Origin: Marinospirillum insulare DSM 21763
GTDB lineage: Bacteria; Pseudomonadota; Gammaproteobacteria; Pseudomonadales; Halomonadaceae
Length of the DNA stretch: 64,000 bases
Direction of reading: 5' to 3'
Assembly (NCBI RefSeq): GCF_000686905.1
Contig: NZ_JMLW01000005.1
Coordinates: 62,001 to 126,000, forward strand
Notes under the pieces: model-generated
Databases searched by the model: none
What the model saw: the letters and a program-made list of their open reading frames with translations, nothing else
What the model was told of the DNA's origin: nothing
In this document: piece by piece, positions 40,748 through 51,527 of the stretch
How the letters are laid out: each line of letters begins with the position of its first letter
Numbering within the stretch: the stretch's first letter is position 1
Program-made: the position numbers and the translations under genes

Positions 40748-41842
40748 CTAGGGCTTATGTTCTCTTGCTAAGTATTCGTGCGACTGCATTTCCAATAAGC
40801 GGCTTTTAGTTCGATCCATTTCAAAAGCTAGGCTGCCACCTGAGTAGATTTTATCGATACTGGCAGCAGCAGAAATAATGACTTTCACACTCCGATCATA
40901 AAACTCGTCAATTAAATTAATAAAGCGTCGTGTTTGATCGTCTTTTGCTACACCTAACTGAGGTACATCGGATAAAAACACTGTATGAAAAACTTTTGAA
41001 AGCTCAATATAGTCATACTGGCTTCTTGGGCCGTCACACAGTTCATCGAATTCAAACCATGCGATACCATCATGTACACGCCGTGCGACTATTTCTCGCC
41101 CATTAATAGTTATGGACTCGTTTCTGAGACCCTCAACCCTTGCCATTGCATCAAAACTTTTGTTTAAACTCTGATCTGCTGCTGCATCTAAGGGTGAATG
41201 ATAGATTTCTGCTTGCGTCAAAGTACGTAGACGATAATCAACACCGCTATCAACATTTACCACTTCAGTGTAGTTTTTAAGTAAAGCGATAGCAGGTAAA
41301 AAACGCGAACGCTGCAAGCCGTTTTTGTACAAGTCATCAGGTAGAATATTCGAGGTAGTTACTAGCACCACGCCTTCATTGAACAAAGCCTCCATTAAAT
41401 TACCTAGAATCATTGCATCAGTAATATCTTTTACATAAAACTCATCTAAACAGAGCACTTTAACTTCACCAGCTAACTGTTTAGCCACTAATTTAAGCGG
41501 GTTAGCCTGACCATCGTATTTCTTAAGGTCAGCATGAACTCGCTGCATAAAGCGGTGAAAATGACTACGCATTTTTTGTTCAAAAGGTAGGCATTCAAAA
41601 AATGTATCTACTAGGTAAGTTTTACCTCGCCCTACACCACCCCAAAAATACAGGCCTTTAATAGCTGGCGTGGTTTTCTTTTTAATCAAACGTGAAAACA
41701 ACCCACTTGAAGAAGCAGTTTGTTCAGCCTGAACCAAATCATCATGCAGCCTTTGCAGATGCTCAACCGCAATTTTTTGAGCAGGATCAGACTTAAAACC
41801 TTCCCGCTTAAGGTCTTGTAGATAACGCTCCATGGGAGTCAT
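40748..41842 (-). CDS. zapE: Cell division protein ZapE (AFG1-like ATPase)
   Basis: A P-loop ATPase that binds the Z ring in E. coli. The 364 residues begin with MTPMERYLQDLKREGF. Walker A is GGVGRGKTYLVDTFFE, Walker B is LCLDEFYVKDI, and VTTSNILPDDLYKNGLQR and the C-terminal IDEFYDRSVKVIISA motifs follow. ATG 41842 is preferred over a TTG 36 nt upstream, which would make a longer N-terminus than usual. A good promoter lies upstream. Confidence 0.94.
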   Translation of the reverse strand: MTPMERYLQDLKREGFKSDPAQKIAVEHLQRLHDDLVQAEQTASSSGLFSRLIKKKTTPAIKGLYFWGGVGRGKTYLVDTFFECLPFEQKMRSHFHRFMQRVHADLKKYDGQANPLKLVAKQLAGEVKVLCLDEFYVKDITDAMILGNLMEALFNEGVVLVTTSNILPDDLYKNGLQRSRFLPAIALLKNYTEVVNVDSGVDYRLRTLTQAEIYHSPLDAAADQSLNKSFDAMARVEGLRNESITINGREIVARRVHDGIAWFEFDELCDGPRSQYDYIELSKVFHTVFLSDVPQLGVAKDDQTRRFINLIDEFYDRSVKVIISAAASIDKIYSGGSLAFEMDRTKSRLLEMQSHEYLAREHKP

Positions 41843-41916
41843 GTACTTTTTACCCTTAGCCTCTGAATAGCCTTTCAATAAAGAATGAATCTATAGTGAT
41901 CAAATAGAACTGCTGA

Positions 41917-41945
41917 ATTATACGCTAGCCAAGTGACTCTTCCAA
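41917..41945 (-). promoter_or_regulatory. Predicted sigma-70 promoter of zapE
   Basis: On the minus strand TTGGAA (41940-41945) and a consensus TATAAT (41917-41922) are separated by 17 nt. The ATG is about 70 nt further on. Confidence 0.5.
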
Positions 41946-41987
41946 AGCCTGTAAGACCAAATATCCTTAGATGCCGAGCAGCAAGGC

Positions 41988-42018
41988 TTGACCTCTAGTC
42001 ACATCTGACCGATATAAT
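41988..42018 (+). promoter_or_regulatory. Predicted sigma-70 promoter of zapG
   Basis: TTGACC (41988-41993) and consensus TATAAT (42013-42018) are separated by 19 nt, slightly long. The predicted start is about 50 nt before the GTG start codon. Confidence 0.5.
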
Positions 42019-42073
42019 GTGCAAATATAACTGTAAGGCGGTATTTATTCGCCACCCATTTGAGGAGTTACAC

Positions 42074-42604
42074 GTGAACTTTGCTGATATTCAATGGTTT
42101 TATATTCTTACATCCTTTTTAGTCGGTGGCCTTGTTGGTGCTTTGATTTATCGCAAGATGAATACCAGCGCTGTACAAAACACTAAAATTCGTCATCAAC
42201 TGACTGAGCGTGAATTAGAGTTAAACCAAGTACGCGAAAGCCTTAATGACCACTTCTCACGCACAGCTAGCAGTTTAGCTTCATTGGGTAAGCAGCTACA
42301 AAGCATGGAAAGCCAGCTAGCTACCGATGCCAGTCAGCTCTGTAATGATGAAGGTGTATTAAAACGCTTAACAGGCCGAACTGAAGACCAAAAGAAGTTG
42401 GATCAAGCGGCAGAAAAGTGGAGCGCCAATGACTACCAGCCACCTCGTGACTATGCTTCCAATAAAGAAGGTGGAACCTTGTCTGAGAGCTTTCAGCAGC
42501 CAAGTTTCGAGCCCCCTAGAGATTATGACGCTGACAAGGTAGGCGGCACGCTAGCTGAAGACTTTGGCCTTAAACCTGAAGTGTTTGAGCCAAAAAAATC
42601 TTAA
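42074..42604 (+). CDS. zapG: YhcB/ZapG family (DUF1043) cell envelope/division protein
   Basis: A 176-residue protein. A single N-terminal membrane helix (WFYILTSFLVGGLVGALIY) is followed by a long coiled coil (about residues 30-105) and a proline-rich tail. YhcB (ZapG) links envelope synthesis and division in E. coli. The tail holds two copies of a PPRDY...GGTLxExF motif, near residues 121-140 and 145-165. The GTG at 42074 is chosen because GAGGAG lies 6 nt upstream; the longer frame adds residues without a membrane-protein start. zapE is divergent. Confidence 0.88.
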   Translation: MNFADIQWFYILTSFLVGGLVGALIYRKMNTSAVQNTKIRHQLTERELELNQVRESLNDHFSRTASSLASLGKQLQSMESQLATDASQLCNDEGVLKRLTGRTEDQKKLDQAAEKWSANDYQPPRDYASNKEGGTLSESFQQPSFEPPRDYDADKVGGTLAEDFGLKPEVFEPKKS

Positions 42605-42640
42605 GCTGTCATTTAAAACACCTGTCAGCAAAAGCTTTAA

Positions 42641-42677
42641 ACCTACCTGCTATCTATGCCATCAGCTGCAGGTAGGT
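42641..42677. terminator. Hairpin between convergent zapG and nif3 genes, probable bidirectional terminator
   Basis: A perfect 10-bp stem, ACCTACCTGC (42641-42650) with GCAGGTAGGT (42668-42677), has a 17-nt loop. T-rich sequence on both sides is modest (AACTTTTAC on plus, TTTAAAGC on minus). Confidence 0.6.
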
Positions 42678-42685
42678 AACTTTTA

Positions 42686-43444
42686 CTAAACAGGGTTGGG
42701 TAGATCAATAAACTCGCATTCAACCTGCCACTGATTAGCTATCCACTCCCCTAAAGCTTTTACACCATAACGCTCCGTTGCATGGTGACCAGCTGCAAAG
42801 TAGTCAATACCCAGCTCTTGAGCCGCATGTAGGGTTTGCTCACTGACCTCGCCACTAATATAAGCATCAACTCCTAACTCTGCTGCTCGGTAAATACCCC
42901 CTTCTGCTGAACCGGTACACCAAGCCAAGGTTTTAATTTTTCGATCATGCCCGGCCAAATGTAGCGGTTGCTGACCAAGTTTAATGCTTAATTGCTCTGA
43001 AAAATCTTTAGCTGTTAAAGGCTGAGTCAATTCACCAACCAAACCTAAAGGCCAGCTAGGAGAATCCATCACACCTGTTACTGTCCAGTCCATCACCTCT
43101 GCCAACTGTTGATTATTACCTAATACAGGGTGAACATCTAAGGGTAGATGGTAAGCTATCAAACTAATATTATTGCGCATTAAAGCTGCTACTCGCCTAC
43201 CTTTCATACCAACAAGTGGTTGCGCTTCACCCTTCCAAAAATAACCATGGTGAACTAACAAGGCATCAGCTTTACTTGCAATGGCTTTTTCTATAAGTGC
43301 TTGCGATGCCGTTACACCTGTTACAATTTTTCTTATTTGACTTTTCCCTTCAACTTGCAGGCCATTAGGGCAATAATCTTTAAAGTCCTCTACTTGTAGG
43401 TGCTTATCTAGGGATTCTACCAATTTACTTAATTCAATGGTCAT
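42686..43444 (-). CDS. Nif3-like dinuclear metal-centre protein (YbgI family)
   Basis: A 252-residue member of the widespread Nif3/YbgI family, which forms toroidal hexamers with a dinuclear metal site. Metal ligands are visible in ADALLVHHGYFWKGE (HH pair near residue 65), LIAYHLPLDVHP, and the C-terminal YFAAGHHATERYGV. The N-terminus DYCPNGLQVEG is also typical. The function is unsettled in the family; GTP cyclohydrolase-like and RNA-modification links have been suggested. It is divergent from algW, as in Pseudomonas. Confidence 0.92.
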   Translation of the reverse strand: MTIELSKLVESLDKHLQVEDFKDYCPNGLQVEGKSQIRKIVTGVTASQALIEKAIASKADALLVHHGYFWKGEAQPLVGMKGRRVAALMRNNISLIAYHLPLDVHPVLGNNQQLAEVMDWTVTGVMDSPSWPLGLVGELTQPLTAKDFSEQLSIKLGQQPLHLAGHDRKIKTLAWCTGSAEGGIYRAAELGVDAYISGEVSEQTLHAAQELGIDYFAAGHHATERYGVKALGEWIANQWQVECEFIDLPNPV

Positions 43445-43568
43445 ACTAATCTTTACCTCAGTTCTTACCCGTTGTTTTATTTGTTACTGGCCCCAATTTC
43501 ACTCAGCAAATCATTCATTAGTCAGGTAAAATTAGTCTACCTAAGCTTTGCTGGAGTTACTTCAATTC

Positions 43569-44726
43569 ATGAAATTTTTAAAGCCACAACTTGTCTGGCC
43601 CTTAATTAGCGGTCTACTTTTTGCCGCTTTATTGCTACAAGCTTTTCCTAGCCTAACTGGTCAACCAGCAGCCAACCAAGCTTTGGCTGAAATTCATGCT
43701 AGCGAGCCACTGCTTGTTGCCCGCCAAGAAGGCCCAGTGTCTTATGCCTCTGCCGTGAGAATGGCTGCTCCAGCGGTAGTCAATATCTATACTACCAAGC
43801 TAGTTGCGCAACAAACCAACCCGTTTATGAATGACCCTTTCTTTCGGCATTTTTTTGGACAAGAAAGTCAGCCTAGCCAAAAACGTATGCAGTCTAGTCT
43901 AGGTTCAGGTGTTTTGGTCAGCAGTGAAGGTTATATTCTAACCAACCACCATGTAGTTAATAATGCCGATGAAATTCGTGTTGCTCTGCGTGATGGGCGT
44001 GAAACCTTTGCTCAAATCATAGGCAGTGATCCTGAATCTGATTTAGCCGTACTTAAAATTGAACTCGATAACCTACCCATGATTTCTCTTGCCTCTTCTG
44101 ACACGCTAGAAGTCGGCGATGTAGTTTTAGCCATAGGCAACCCTTTCGGAGTTGGTCAAACAGTCACCCAAGGCATTATTAGCGCTTTAGGTCGCAATAG
44201 TTTAGGAATCAATACCTACGAAGATTTTATTCAAACCGATGCAGCCATTAACCCGGGTAACTCAGGTGGTGCACTCGTAAATCCCTACGGCCAATTACTC
44301 GGTATTAATACGGCTATTTTTACCCGCTCGGGTGGCTCACAAGGCATAGGCTTTGCCATTCCTTCTAATCTTGCTAAACAAATTATGTTGGATTTAATTA
44401 ACGAAGGGTTTGTAGTGCGTGGTTGGATGGGTATTGAAGTGCAAGAACTAACCCCAGCTTTAGCTCAATCGCTACAGCTAGATGATGCTCAGGGTATTCT
44501 AGTGGCAGGGTTATTGCGTGGCGGACCAGCAGATAAAGCTGGTTTAAAGCCTGGCGATGTTATTACCCAAATCAACAATAGAAAGGTAGAAGGCGCTAGA
44601 GCTGCCATTAACTACATAGCCGGACTAAGACCTAATACTCAAGTTATGTTTAACATTAGTCGTAAAGGTCGAGAGCAAGCTTTAACTGCGACTATAGGCC
44701 AGCGTCCTACCAGCCCACAGCGCTAA
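43569..44726 (+). CDS. algW: Periplasmic serine protease of the DegS/AlgW type
   Basis: A membrane-anchored HtrA protease that starts the regulated cleavage of anti-sigma factors in the envelope stress response. About 385 residues. One N-terminal hydrophobic segment (LISGLLFAALLLQAF) and a trypsin-like domain with histidine in LTNHHVVNNA, aspartate in DPESDLAVLKI and serine in INPGNSGGALVNPYG are visible. A single PDZ domain follows (ILVAGLLRGGPADKAGLKPGDVI region). A single PDZ and lasting membrane anchor separate it from DegP. ATG 43569 is used; GGAG lies 12 nt upstream. The nif3-algW-his order matches Pseudomonas. Confidence 0.9.
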   Translation: MKFLKPQLVWPLISGLLFAALLLQAFPSLTGQPAANQALAEIHASEPLLVARQEGPVSYASAVRMAAPAVVNIYTTKLVAQQTNPFMNDPFFRHFFGQESQPSQKRMQSSLGSGVLVSSEGYILTNHHVVNNADEIRVALRDGRETFAQIIGSDPESDLAVLKIELDNLPMISLASSDTLEVGDVVLAIGNPFGVGQTVTQGIISALGRNSLGINTYEDFIQTDAAINPGNSGGALVNPYGQLLGINTAIFTRSGGSQGIGFAIPSNLAKQIMLDLINEGFVVRGWMGIEVQELTPALAQSLQLDDAQGILVAGLLRGGPADKAGLKPGDVITQINNRKVEGARAAINYIAGLRPNTQVMFNISRKGREQALTATIGQRPTSPQR

Positions 44727-44737
44727 AAAGAAAGTTA

Positions 44738-46051
44738 TCAATCTTTGATACGGTAACGTGCAGAGCGAGCATGAGCAGTAAGGGATTCACCCTCAGCTAG
44801 CTCACTGGCTACCTTGCCCAAAGTGCTAGCACCCTCTGGTGAGCAGTAAATTAGTGAGGAACGTTTTTGGAAGTCATACACCCCTAAAGGTGAAGAAAAC
44901 CTTGCTGTACCCGAAGTAGGCAAAACATGGTTAGGGCCGGCACAATAATCACCTATCGCTTCAGCAGTGTAACGCCCCATAAAGATTGCACCAGCATGGC
45001 GTATATTAGGTAACCAAGCATCCGGATCTTCTACCGACAGCTCTAAATGCTCTGGTGCTATACGGTTAATCAACTCAATGGCTTGCTCTTGATTTTCAAC
45101 CTGAATTAAAGCACCACGATTTTGTAACGACGTTTTAATAATTGCTTCACGTTCCATGGTGGGCAATAGCTTGTTAATGCTTTGCTCAACTTTATCTAAC
45201 CAGTCTGCATCCCAGCTAATAAGAATAGACTGAGCATCTTCATCGTGTTCCGCTTGTGAAAACAAATCCATCGCTATCCAGTCTGGATCAGTTTTACCAT
45301 CACCAACCACTAAGATTTCTGATGGGCCAGCAATCATATCGATACCCACCTTCCCAAACACTTCTCGCTTGGCTGTAGCCACATAGATATTGCCTGGACC
45401 CACTATTTTATCTACCGCTGGCACACTTTCTGTACCATAAGCTAAGGCTGCAACAGCCTGCGCACCACCCAAGGCAAACACCCTAGTAGCGCCAGCTAGA
45501 TAAGCTGCACCCAATACCAAGGGGTTTAATTCGCCCCTAGGTGCAGGTGCAACCATAATAATGTCTTTAACACCGGCAACCTTAGCGGGTAAAACATTCA
45601 TTAAAACAGAGGAAGGGTAGGCTGCTTTACCACCAGGCACATAAACACCCACTCTATCTAAAGGCATCACCTGCTGCCCTAACAAGGTGCCATCTTCTTC
45701 AGTGTAATTCCACGATGGCTGTATTTGGTGCTCGTGATAGCCGGTCACTCGCTTAGCAGCCACTTCTAATGCTTCACGTCTTTTAGTCGGTAAACTTTCA
45801 AAAGCTGCCTTTAATTGCTGCTGAGAAATTTCTAGTTGTGAAAACTCAGTGGCTGGATGCTGGTCAAATTGTTGGGTAAAGGCTAAAACAGCTGCATCAC
45901 CTTGTTGGCGAACATCTGCAATAATTTTATCTACCTGCTTTTGCACCTCAGCATTAGATACACCTTCCCAGGCTAATAGATGGTCTAGGTGAGTAGAAAA
46001 ATCTGCACTGGATGCTTTTAATCTTCTTACAGCAAAGGGTGTCGAGGGCAT
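44738..46051 (-). CDS. hisD: Histidinol dehydrogenase
   Basis: Last enzyme of histidine synthesis; it oxidises histidinol to histidine with two NAD and needs zinc. The protein has 437 residues from ATG 46051, which has GGAA upstream; a longer frame would overlap his[48 protein letters not shown] and the C-terminal [15 protein letters not shown] are family signatures. It is 25 nt downstream of hisG. The hisC gene that follows hisD in Pseudomonas is missing; algW converges only 11 nt away. Confidence 0.96.
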   Translation of the reverse strand: MPSTPFAVRRLKASSADFSTHLDHLLAWEGVSNAEVQKQVDKIIADVRQQGDAAVLAFTQQFDQHPATEFSQLEISQQQLKAAFESLPTKRREALEVAAKRVTGYHEHQIQPSWNYTEEDGTLLGQQVMPLDRVGVYVPGGKAAYPSSVLMNVLPAKVAGVKDIIMVAPAPRGELNPLVLGAAYLAGATRVFALGGAQAVAALAYGTESVPAVDKIVGPGNIYVATAKREVFGKVGIDMIAGPSEILVVGDGKTDPDWIAMDLFSQAEHDEDAQSILISWDADWLDKVEQSINKLLPTMEREAIIKTSLQNRGALIQVENQEQAIELINRIAPEHLELSVEDPDAWLPNIRHAGAIFMGRYTAEAIGDYCAGPNHVLPTSGTARFSSPLGVYDFQKRSSLIYCSPEGASTLGKVASELAEGESLTAHARSARYRIKD

Positions 46052-46076
46052 TTTTGTTTCCAAAACAGCAAATGAA

Positions 46077-46727
46077 TTAACTAGAAGTTGTTGAGCGTTT
46101 TTCAACTGCCAAGCGTAGGCGGTCTAAGAGTGGCTGTATTAACTGATACTTCATTTTCATTGATGCACGGTTAACAACTAGGCGTGAAGAAATATCAGCA
46201 ATAAATTCACGCGGCTCTAAACCATTAGCTTTTAGGGTATTACCCGTATCAACAATATCAACGATTTCATCAGCTAACCCCATAATGGGTGCTAACTCCA
46301 TACCACCGTAGAGCTTGATTAAATCAACTTGAATGCCTTGTTCGGCATACCAGCGCTTAGCCGTATTCACAAATTTGGTGGCAACTCGGCGACGACCTTC
46401 AGGTTGCTTAGCGCCAACAAGCGCTGCAGTCATTAGTTTGCAGCTGGCAATTTTTAAATCTAATGGCTCATACATACCACTACCGCCATGCTCTATTAAC
46501 ACATCTTTACCTGAGACACCTAAGTCTGCAGCACCTAGCTCAACATAGGTAGGTACATCGGCAGCGCGTATAATCAGTAAACGCACCCCAGGTAAATTAG
46601 TGTCAAAAATAAGCTTACGACTTTTACTAATATCTTCTGCTGGCTCTATGCCTGCATCTGCTAAAAGTGGCAGGGTATCATCTAGAATTCGCCCTTTTGA
46701 AAGGGCTAGCGTTAGACTTAATGGCAT
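46077..46727 (-). CDS. hisG: ATP phosphoribosyltransferase, short form
   Basis: First, feedback-controlled step of histidine synthesis. With 216 residues it lacks the C-terminal regulatory domain of the 299-residue E. coli enzyme, so it belongs to the HisG-S type, which needs the HisZ subunit (not in this window). [21 protein letters not shown] starts it, [17 protein letters not shown] lies in the middle, and [15 protein letters not shown] is the PRPP-binding motif. ATG 46727 with GAGAG upstream avoids overlap with murA. Confidence 0.95.
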   Translation of the reverse strand: MPLSLTLALSKGRILDDTLPLLADAGIEPAEDISKSRKLIFDTNLPGVRLLIIRAADVPTYVELGAADLGVSGKDVLIEHGGSGMYEPLDLKIASCKLMTAALVGAKQPEGRRRVATKFVNTAKRWYAEQGIQVDLIKLYGGMELAPIMGLADEIVDIVDTGNTLKANGLEPREFIADISSRLVVNRASMKMKYQLIQPLLDRLRLAVEKRSTTSS

Positions 46728-46749
46728 TATTTCTCTCGTTAATCTTTTA

Positions 46750-48027
<1,278 letters not shown>

Positions 48028-48288
48028 TTAAAATGCCTGTAAATCTTTAACTTTTGCCCATTGTTCTGGGGTGTAGGTTTTTAATGCCATAGCATGCAGC
48101 TTGTCTGTTGCAAACTCTTCACTCAGTGCAGAAAAAACTAGCTGCTGCTTTTTAACAGGACTAGGTAAGCTAGCAAACACCTCACCTATAGCCACTACTT
48201 CAAAATGCCGCCCATCATCACCCTTAACAATAAATTCACACTCTGGGATACGGCTCTCTAACAATTCTTTCAAGGTCTGGGCTTGCAT
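48028..48288 (-). CDS. ibaG: BolA-family protein (IbaG/YrbA type)
   Basis: An 86-residue BolA-fold protein. The DGRHFEVVAIGEVFASLPSPVKKQQLVFSAL core and the DKLHAMALKTYTPEQW end match the IbaG (YrbA) branch. That branch binds monothiol glutaredoxin with an iron-sulfur cluster and affects envelope traits in E. coli. Its place between mlaB and murA is conserved from E. coli to Pseudomonas. GGAG precedes the ATG. Confidence 0.92.
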   Translation of the reverse strand: MQAQTLKELLESRIPECEFIVKGDDGRHFEVVAIGEVFASLPSPVKKQQLVFSALSEEFATDKLHAMALKTYTPEQWAKVKDLQAF

Positions 48289-48379
48289 GATTACTCCTTA
48301 TTAAATAAACAGCAGCTGCTTAAATACTTTATAGCTAAATTCTTAGGCATAATAACTGAAAAGGTACCTCTTGGGCACC

Positions 48380-48688
48380 TTAGCTAGGTTCTTTAGTGTT
48401 AAAGACTAGAGGTAAGAGGTTCTCTAAATGGCTTAATTCAGCAATTTTTTGTAACTCAAAGGATGCATCTACCAAGCTAAGCTGAGCACCTAAACTTAAG
48501 CAGCGACGCTGCCAAGCCAGCAAAACTAGAAGTAAAGCCGAGCCCCCTCTAGCTTCCTTTAAAGATACCTGTACTTTTTTTGTATGGGCTTGTATTTTTA
48601 ATGCTTCAGCTAGCTTTTCGGCAGTAGCAAATTCTACCCGACCTGTTAAAGACCAGTTATTCAAGCTTAGCTCCTGCAACCTAGTCAT
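48380..48688 (-). CDS. mlaB: STAS-domain protein MlaB
   Basis: Cytoplasmic partner of the MlaFEDB phospholipid transporter. The protein has 102 residues with a single STAS domain. The expected central serine loop is ARGGSALLLVLLAWQRRC, followed by the helix leading to LVDASFELQKIAELSHLENLLPLV. It overlaps mlaC by 1 nt and is the last gene of the mla operon. The sequence is divergent from E. coli, but the position is decisive. Confidence 0.87.
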   Translation of the reverse strand: MTRLQELSLNNWSLTGRVEFATAEKLAEALKIQAHTKKVQVSLKEARGGSALLLVLLAWQRRCLSLGAQLSLVDASFELQKIAELSHLENLLPLVFNTKEPS

Positions 48689-49326
48689 TACTCAACCTCA
48701 CCTTTCTTAAGTTCTCCTAAGGTTTGTTCTGGCGACCAGTTAGCAATAACTGCATCAAAATCTCGATTCTTTTCACGCATAGCACGATCAAACTGGCTAT
48801 TGAAAGTTAAACCAAGGTTTACCCCGTTAACTATTAGGTTAATGATCTTCCATTCGTCAGCGTGTAAACGTAGCGTAAAAATAATCGGAATACGCTCTCC
48901 ACCTTTGGCGACAACGTCTAAAGCAATATTATCTTGGTCTTCATAGCGTGTTTCACCCTCTTTTATTTGCAAGTCAAATTCTTGGTAATCAAAGTTCATC
49001 AAACCCTGACCAAAAGTTTTAACAAGCGTCTCTTGAAAGGTGGCTGCAAAGTCTGTCCGTTGCTGAGGTGTGGCAGCACGAAAATAACGTCCACCCATGA
49101 CTCGCGCACTGATATAGCGAAAATTAACATAGGGTTGCAGCACTCTATCTAGGTCAACATAAAGCTGGTTAGGCTGCTGATCATAAACAGTTTTATTTGC
49201 TTCAAATACTTCGGTTAAATCTGCAATACCTCGCTCTACCACCTGTTTAGATGACAGAGCTTCATTAGCGCCTGCTTGATTAGCTATTAACCCCAACAAT
49301 AGTAAGCTGGTATAAAAAAACCTCAT
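48688..49326 (-). CDS. mlaC: Periplasmic phospholipid-binding protein MlaC
   Basis: Shuttles phospholipids between the outer-membrane MlaA and inner-membrane MlaFEDB complexes. The protein has 212 residues. A signal peptide (MRFFYTSLLLLGLIANQAGA) is followed by the Ttg2D/MlaC fold with PYVNFRYISARVMGGRYF and the strand IPIIFTLRLHADEWKIINLIVNGVNLG. It lies 9 nt after mlaD. No MlaA is encoded here. Confidence 0.94.
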   Translation of the reverse strand: MRFFYTSLLLLGLIANQAGANEALSSKQVVERGIADLTEVFEANKTVYDQQPNQLYVDLDRVLQPYVNFRYISARVMGGRYFRAATPQQRTDFAATFQETLVKTFGQGLMNFDYQEFDLQIKEGETRYEDQDNIALDVVAKGGERIPIIFTLRLHADEWKIINLIVNGVNLGLTFNSQFDRAMREKNRDFDAVIANWSPEQTLGELKKGEVE

Positions 49327-49335
49327 AACTTTTAC

Positions 49336-49800
49336 TTAGTCTCTAGTTGAATTAGAAATGAACTGGTTGACCAATTGTTCTAAGATGAGTGCAGACTGAG
49401 TGTCTTTCAAGGTGTCGCCTTGGGCTAACCAAGCCTCATCTATACCTGGCGTTAAACTAATGTAATTATCACCTAGTAAACCCGACGTTTGAATGGCTGC
49501 CGCTGTATCCTTACTTAACTTATTCACCAAACTATCCTCTAACTGCATAGTCACACAAGCTTCAAACCACTGGTGATCTAAGTTAATAGCAGCCACTCGC
49601 CCAACAGTTACACCTGCCAAGGTAACCCTTGATCTAGGCTTCAACCCGCCAATATCACCAAAACATGCCTGAACCTCAAAACCATTTCGCTCAGAAGTTT
49701 GCGCTAAGCCGCTCACCTTAAAAGCTAAAAACAATAAAGCTGCTAGACCTAAGAGCATAAACGCCCCTACAGAAACCTCTATCCAGCGTTGATTACGCAT
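49336..49800 (-). CDS. mlaD: MCE-domain protein MlaD
   Basis: Inner-membrane, periplasm-facing ring-forming lipid channel subunit. The protein has 154 residues. One N-terminal membrane helix (VSVGAFMLLGLAALLFLAFKVSGLA) precedes an MCE domain with GDIGGLKPRSRVTLAGVTVGRV and AAIQTSGLLGDNYISLTPG. The short C-terminus (ALILEQLVNQFI) fits the pore helix. It lies 16 nt after mlaE. Confidence 0.95.
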   Translation of the reverse strand: MRNQRWIEVSVGAFMLLGLAALLFLAFKVSGLAQTSERNGFEVQACFGDIGGLKPRSRVTLAGVTVGRVAAINLDHQWFEACVTMQLEDSLVNKLSKDTAAAIQTSGLLGDNYISLTPGIDEAWLAQGDTLKDTQSALILEQLVNQFISNSTRD

Positions 49801-49816
49801 TTTTTAATCCACCCAC

Positions 49817-50599
49817 TTATAAGTTACTAAACATCAATGCAGTTAGAACAAAATCTAGCCCCAATACAGCTAAAGACGAATAAACGACAGTTCGCGTTGT
49901 AGCAAGACTGATACCTTCAGAAGTTGGTACTAAATCATAACCTTGAAATACGGCTATCCAGGTTACTACCAGTGCAAAAACCAAACTTTTAATTACACCA
50001 TTAAGCACATCTGCCTGAAAAGAAACCGATGACTGCATATTGCTCCAAAATGCACCTTCATCAACACCTAGCCAGTCAACCCCTACCAGCCAACCTCCCC
50101 AAACCCCTACAAAGGTAAAAATAATGGTTAGGATGGGTAGAGCTACAAAACCTGCCAACAACCTAGGAGCAATAATGCGCCTTAAAGGGTCTACACCTAT
50201 CATTTCTAGGCTTGCTAGTTGCTCTGTCGCTTTCATCAACCCTATTTCGGCCGTGAGTGCAGATCCAGCACGACCAGCAAATAACAAGGCAGCTACAACA
50301 GGGGCTAACTCACGCGTTAAACTTAGCGCCACCATTTGCCCTAAAGCTTGCTCAGCACCAAAATCAACTAAAATTGTATAGCCCTGTAAAGCGAGCACCA
50401 TGCCAATAAACAAGCCCGCCACTAATATAATAATTAACGATAAAACACCCACTGAATAAATTTGCCGTAACCAGAGGGTAAAAGCTTCGCTTGTTTTGGG
50501 TAACCCAGCTAAAGACTGAAAGATAAACACACCAGAGCGCCCAAAAGCGCTCGTCAAATTCAAACCATAACGCCCTAGGCTAGCAAGCCAATCAAGCAT
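49817..50599 (-). CDS. mlaE: ABC transporter permease MlaE
   Basis: Permease of the Mla phospholipid transporter, 260 residues with about five or six membrane segments. The family core is [45 protein letters not shown]-like sequence (here [16 protein letters not shown]), and the [17 protein letters not shown] coupling helix. ATG 50599 overlaps the mlaF stop by 8 nt and has GAGGA 8 nt upstream. The open frame reaches further into mlaF but no better start is seen. Confidence 0.94.
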   Translation of the reverse strand: MLDWLASLGRYGLNLTSAFGRSGVFIFQSLAGLPKTSEAFTLWLRQIYSVGVLSLIIILVAGLFIGMVLALQGYTILVDFGAEQALGQMVALSLTRELAPVVAALLFAGRAGSALTAEIGLMKATEQLASLEMIGVDPLRRIIAPRLLAGFVALPILTIIFTFVGVWGGWLVGVDWLGVDEGAFWSNMQSSVSFQADVLNGVIKSLVFALVVTWIAVFQGYDLVPTSEGISLATTRTVVYSSLAVLGLDFVLTALMFSNL

Positions 50600-51407
50600 A
50601 ACTAGATTCCTCTTGAGCAAATAAATCATCAGCAAAGCTAACCGCAGGGTAATTGAAAGCAACCGGACCATCAGCAAGCCCGCCAATAAACTGACGCACA
50701 TCAGCCTGTAAAGATGCTTCTAATTCTGCTGGCGTGCCTTCTGCAATTACCCTACCCTCAGCCAAAATATAGGCATAGTCTGCAATAGAAAAAGTTTCTG
50801 CCAAGTCATGTGAAACAATAATTGAGGTTAACCCCAAAGCTTTATTCAAGCGTTGAACTAGCTGGACTAATACGCCCATAGAAATAGGATCTTGGCCAGC
50901 AAAAGGTTCATCATACATGAGAAGCTCAGGGTCTAAAGCCACAGCTCTAGCTAAGGCAACACGCCTCGCCATACCACCCGATAGCTCGGCAGGCATTAAG
51001 TCTCTTGCGCCACGCAAGCCAACAGCTTCAAGCTTAATAAGCACTAAATCTTTTATCATGCTGGCAGGCAAGTTAGTATGCACACGCAGAGGAAAGGCGA
51101 CATTATCGAAGACTGACATATCAGTAAACAAGGCACCCGACTGAAACAGCACACCCATACGGCTACGCAATTCAAATAAACTTTTACGCCCCAAACCTGC
51201 CAATGGTTGCCCAAAAACTTCTATAGAACCTTTCGACGGCTGTAGCTGTCCACCTAAAAGGTGCAAGAGGGTTGTTTTACCTGTTCCGCTAGGCCCTAAA
51301 ATTGCGGTTATTTTGCCTTTACGCAAAGTTAAGTTAACACCAGAAAAAATGGCTTTGTCACCACGACTAAAATGTAAATCTTTAACTTTAACCAATTCAT
51401 CTTGCAT
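50592..51407 (-). CDS. mlaF: ABC transporter ATP-binding protein MlaF
   Basis: ATPase of the Mla system, 271 residues. Walker A is [14 protein letters not shown], the Q loop [10 protein letters not shown], the signature [14 protein letters not shown], Walker [13 protein letters not shown] and the switch histidine [11 protein letters not shown]. It is the first gene of the minus-strand mlaFEDCB operon, divergent from kdsD across a 120-nt gap. Confidence 0.96.
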   Translation of the reverse strand: MQDELVKVKDLHFSRGDKAIFSGVNLTLRKGKITAILGPSGTGKTTLLHLLGGQLQPSKGSIEVFGQPLAGLGRKSLFELRSRMGVLFQSGALFTDMSVFDNVAFPLRVHTNLPASMIKDLVLIKLEAVGLRGARDLMPAELSGGMARRVALARAVALDPELLMYDEPFAGQDPISMGVLVQLVQRLNKALGLTSIIVSHDLAETFSIADYAYILAEGRVIAEGTPAELEASLQADVRQFIGGLADGPVAFNYPAVSFADDLFAQEESSYA

Positions 51408-51451
51408 TAAACTCTCCAGCCAGAAGTCATAGAAGAAAGCGTCAAAAAAGC

Positions 51452-51457
51452 TATAAT
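51452..51457 (+). promoter_or_regulatory. Candidate -10 box for kdsD
   Basis: A perfect TATAAT lies about 70 nt before the kdsD ATG, in the divergent mlaF-kdsD gap. No good -35 box is seen at the expected distance, so the strength of this promoter is uncertain. Confidence 0.35.
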
Positions 51458-51527
51458 GCTAAAGCTAGCTACTCTTGCTCACCAATAATTGCTCACCAGT
51501 AAAACACTCAGGGATACCCAGTTAGTT

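Noticed and set aside
48360-48380. Stem AAGGT/ACCTT just after mlaB
   Set aside because: It has a mismatch and no adequate T run; at most a weak terminator.
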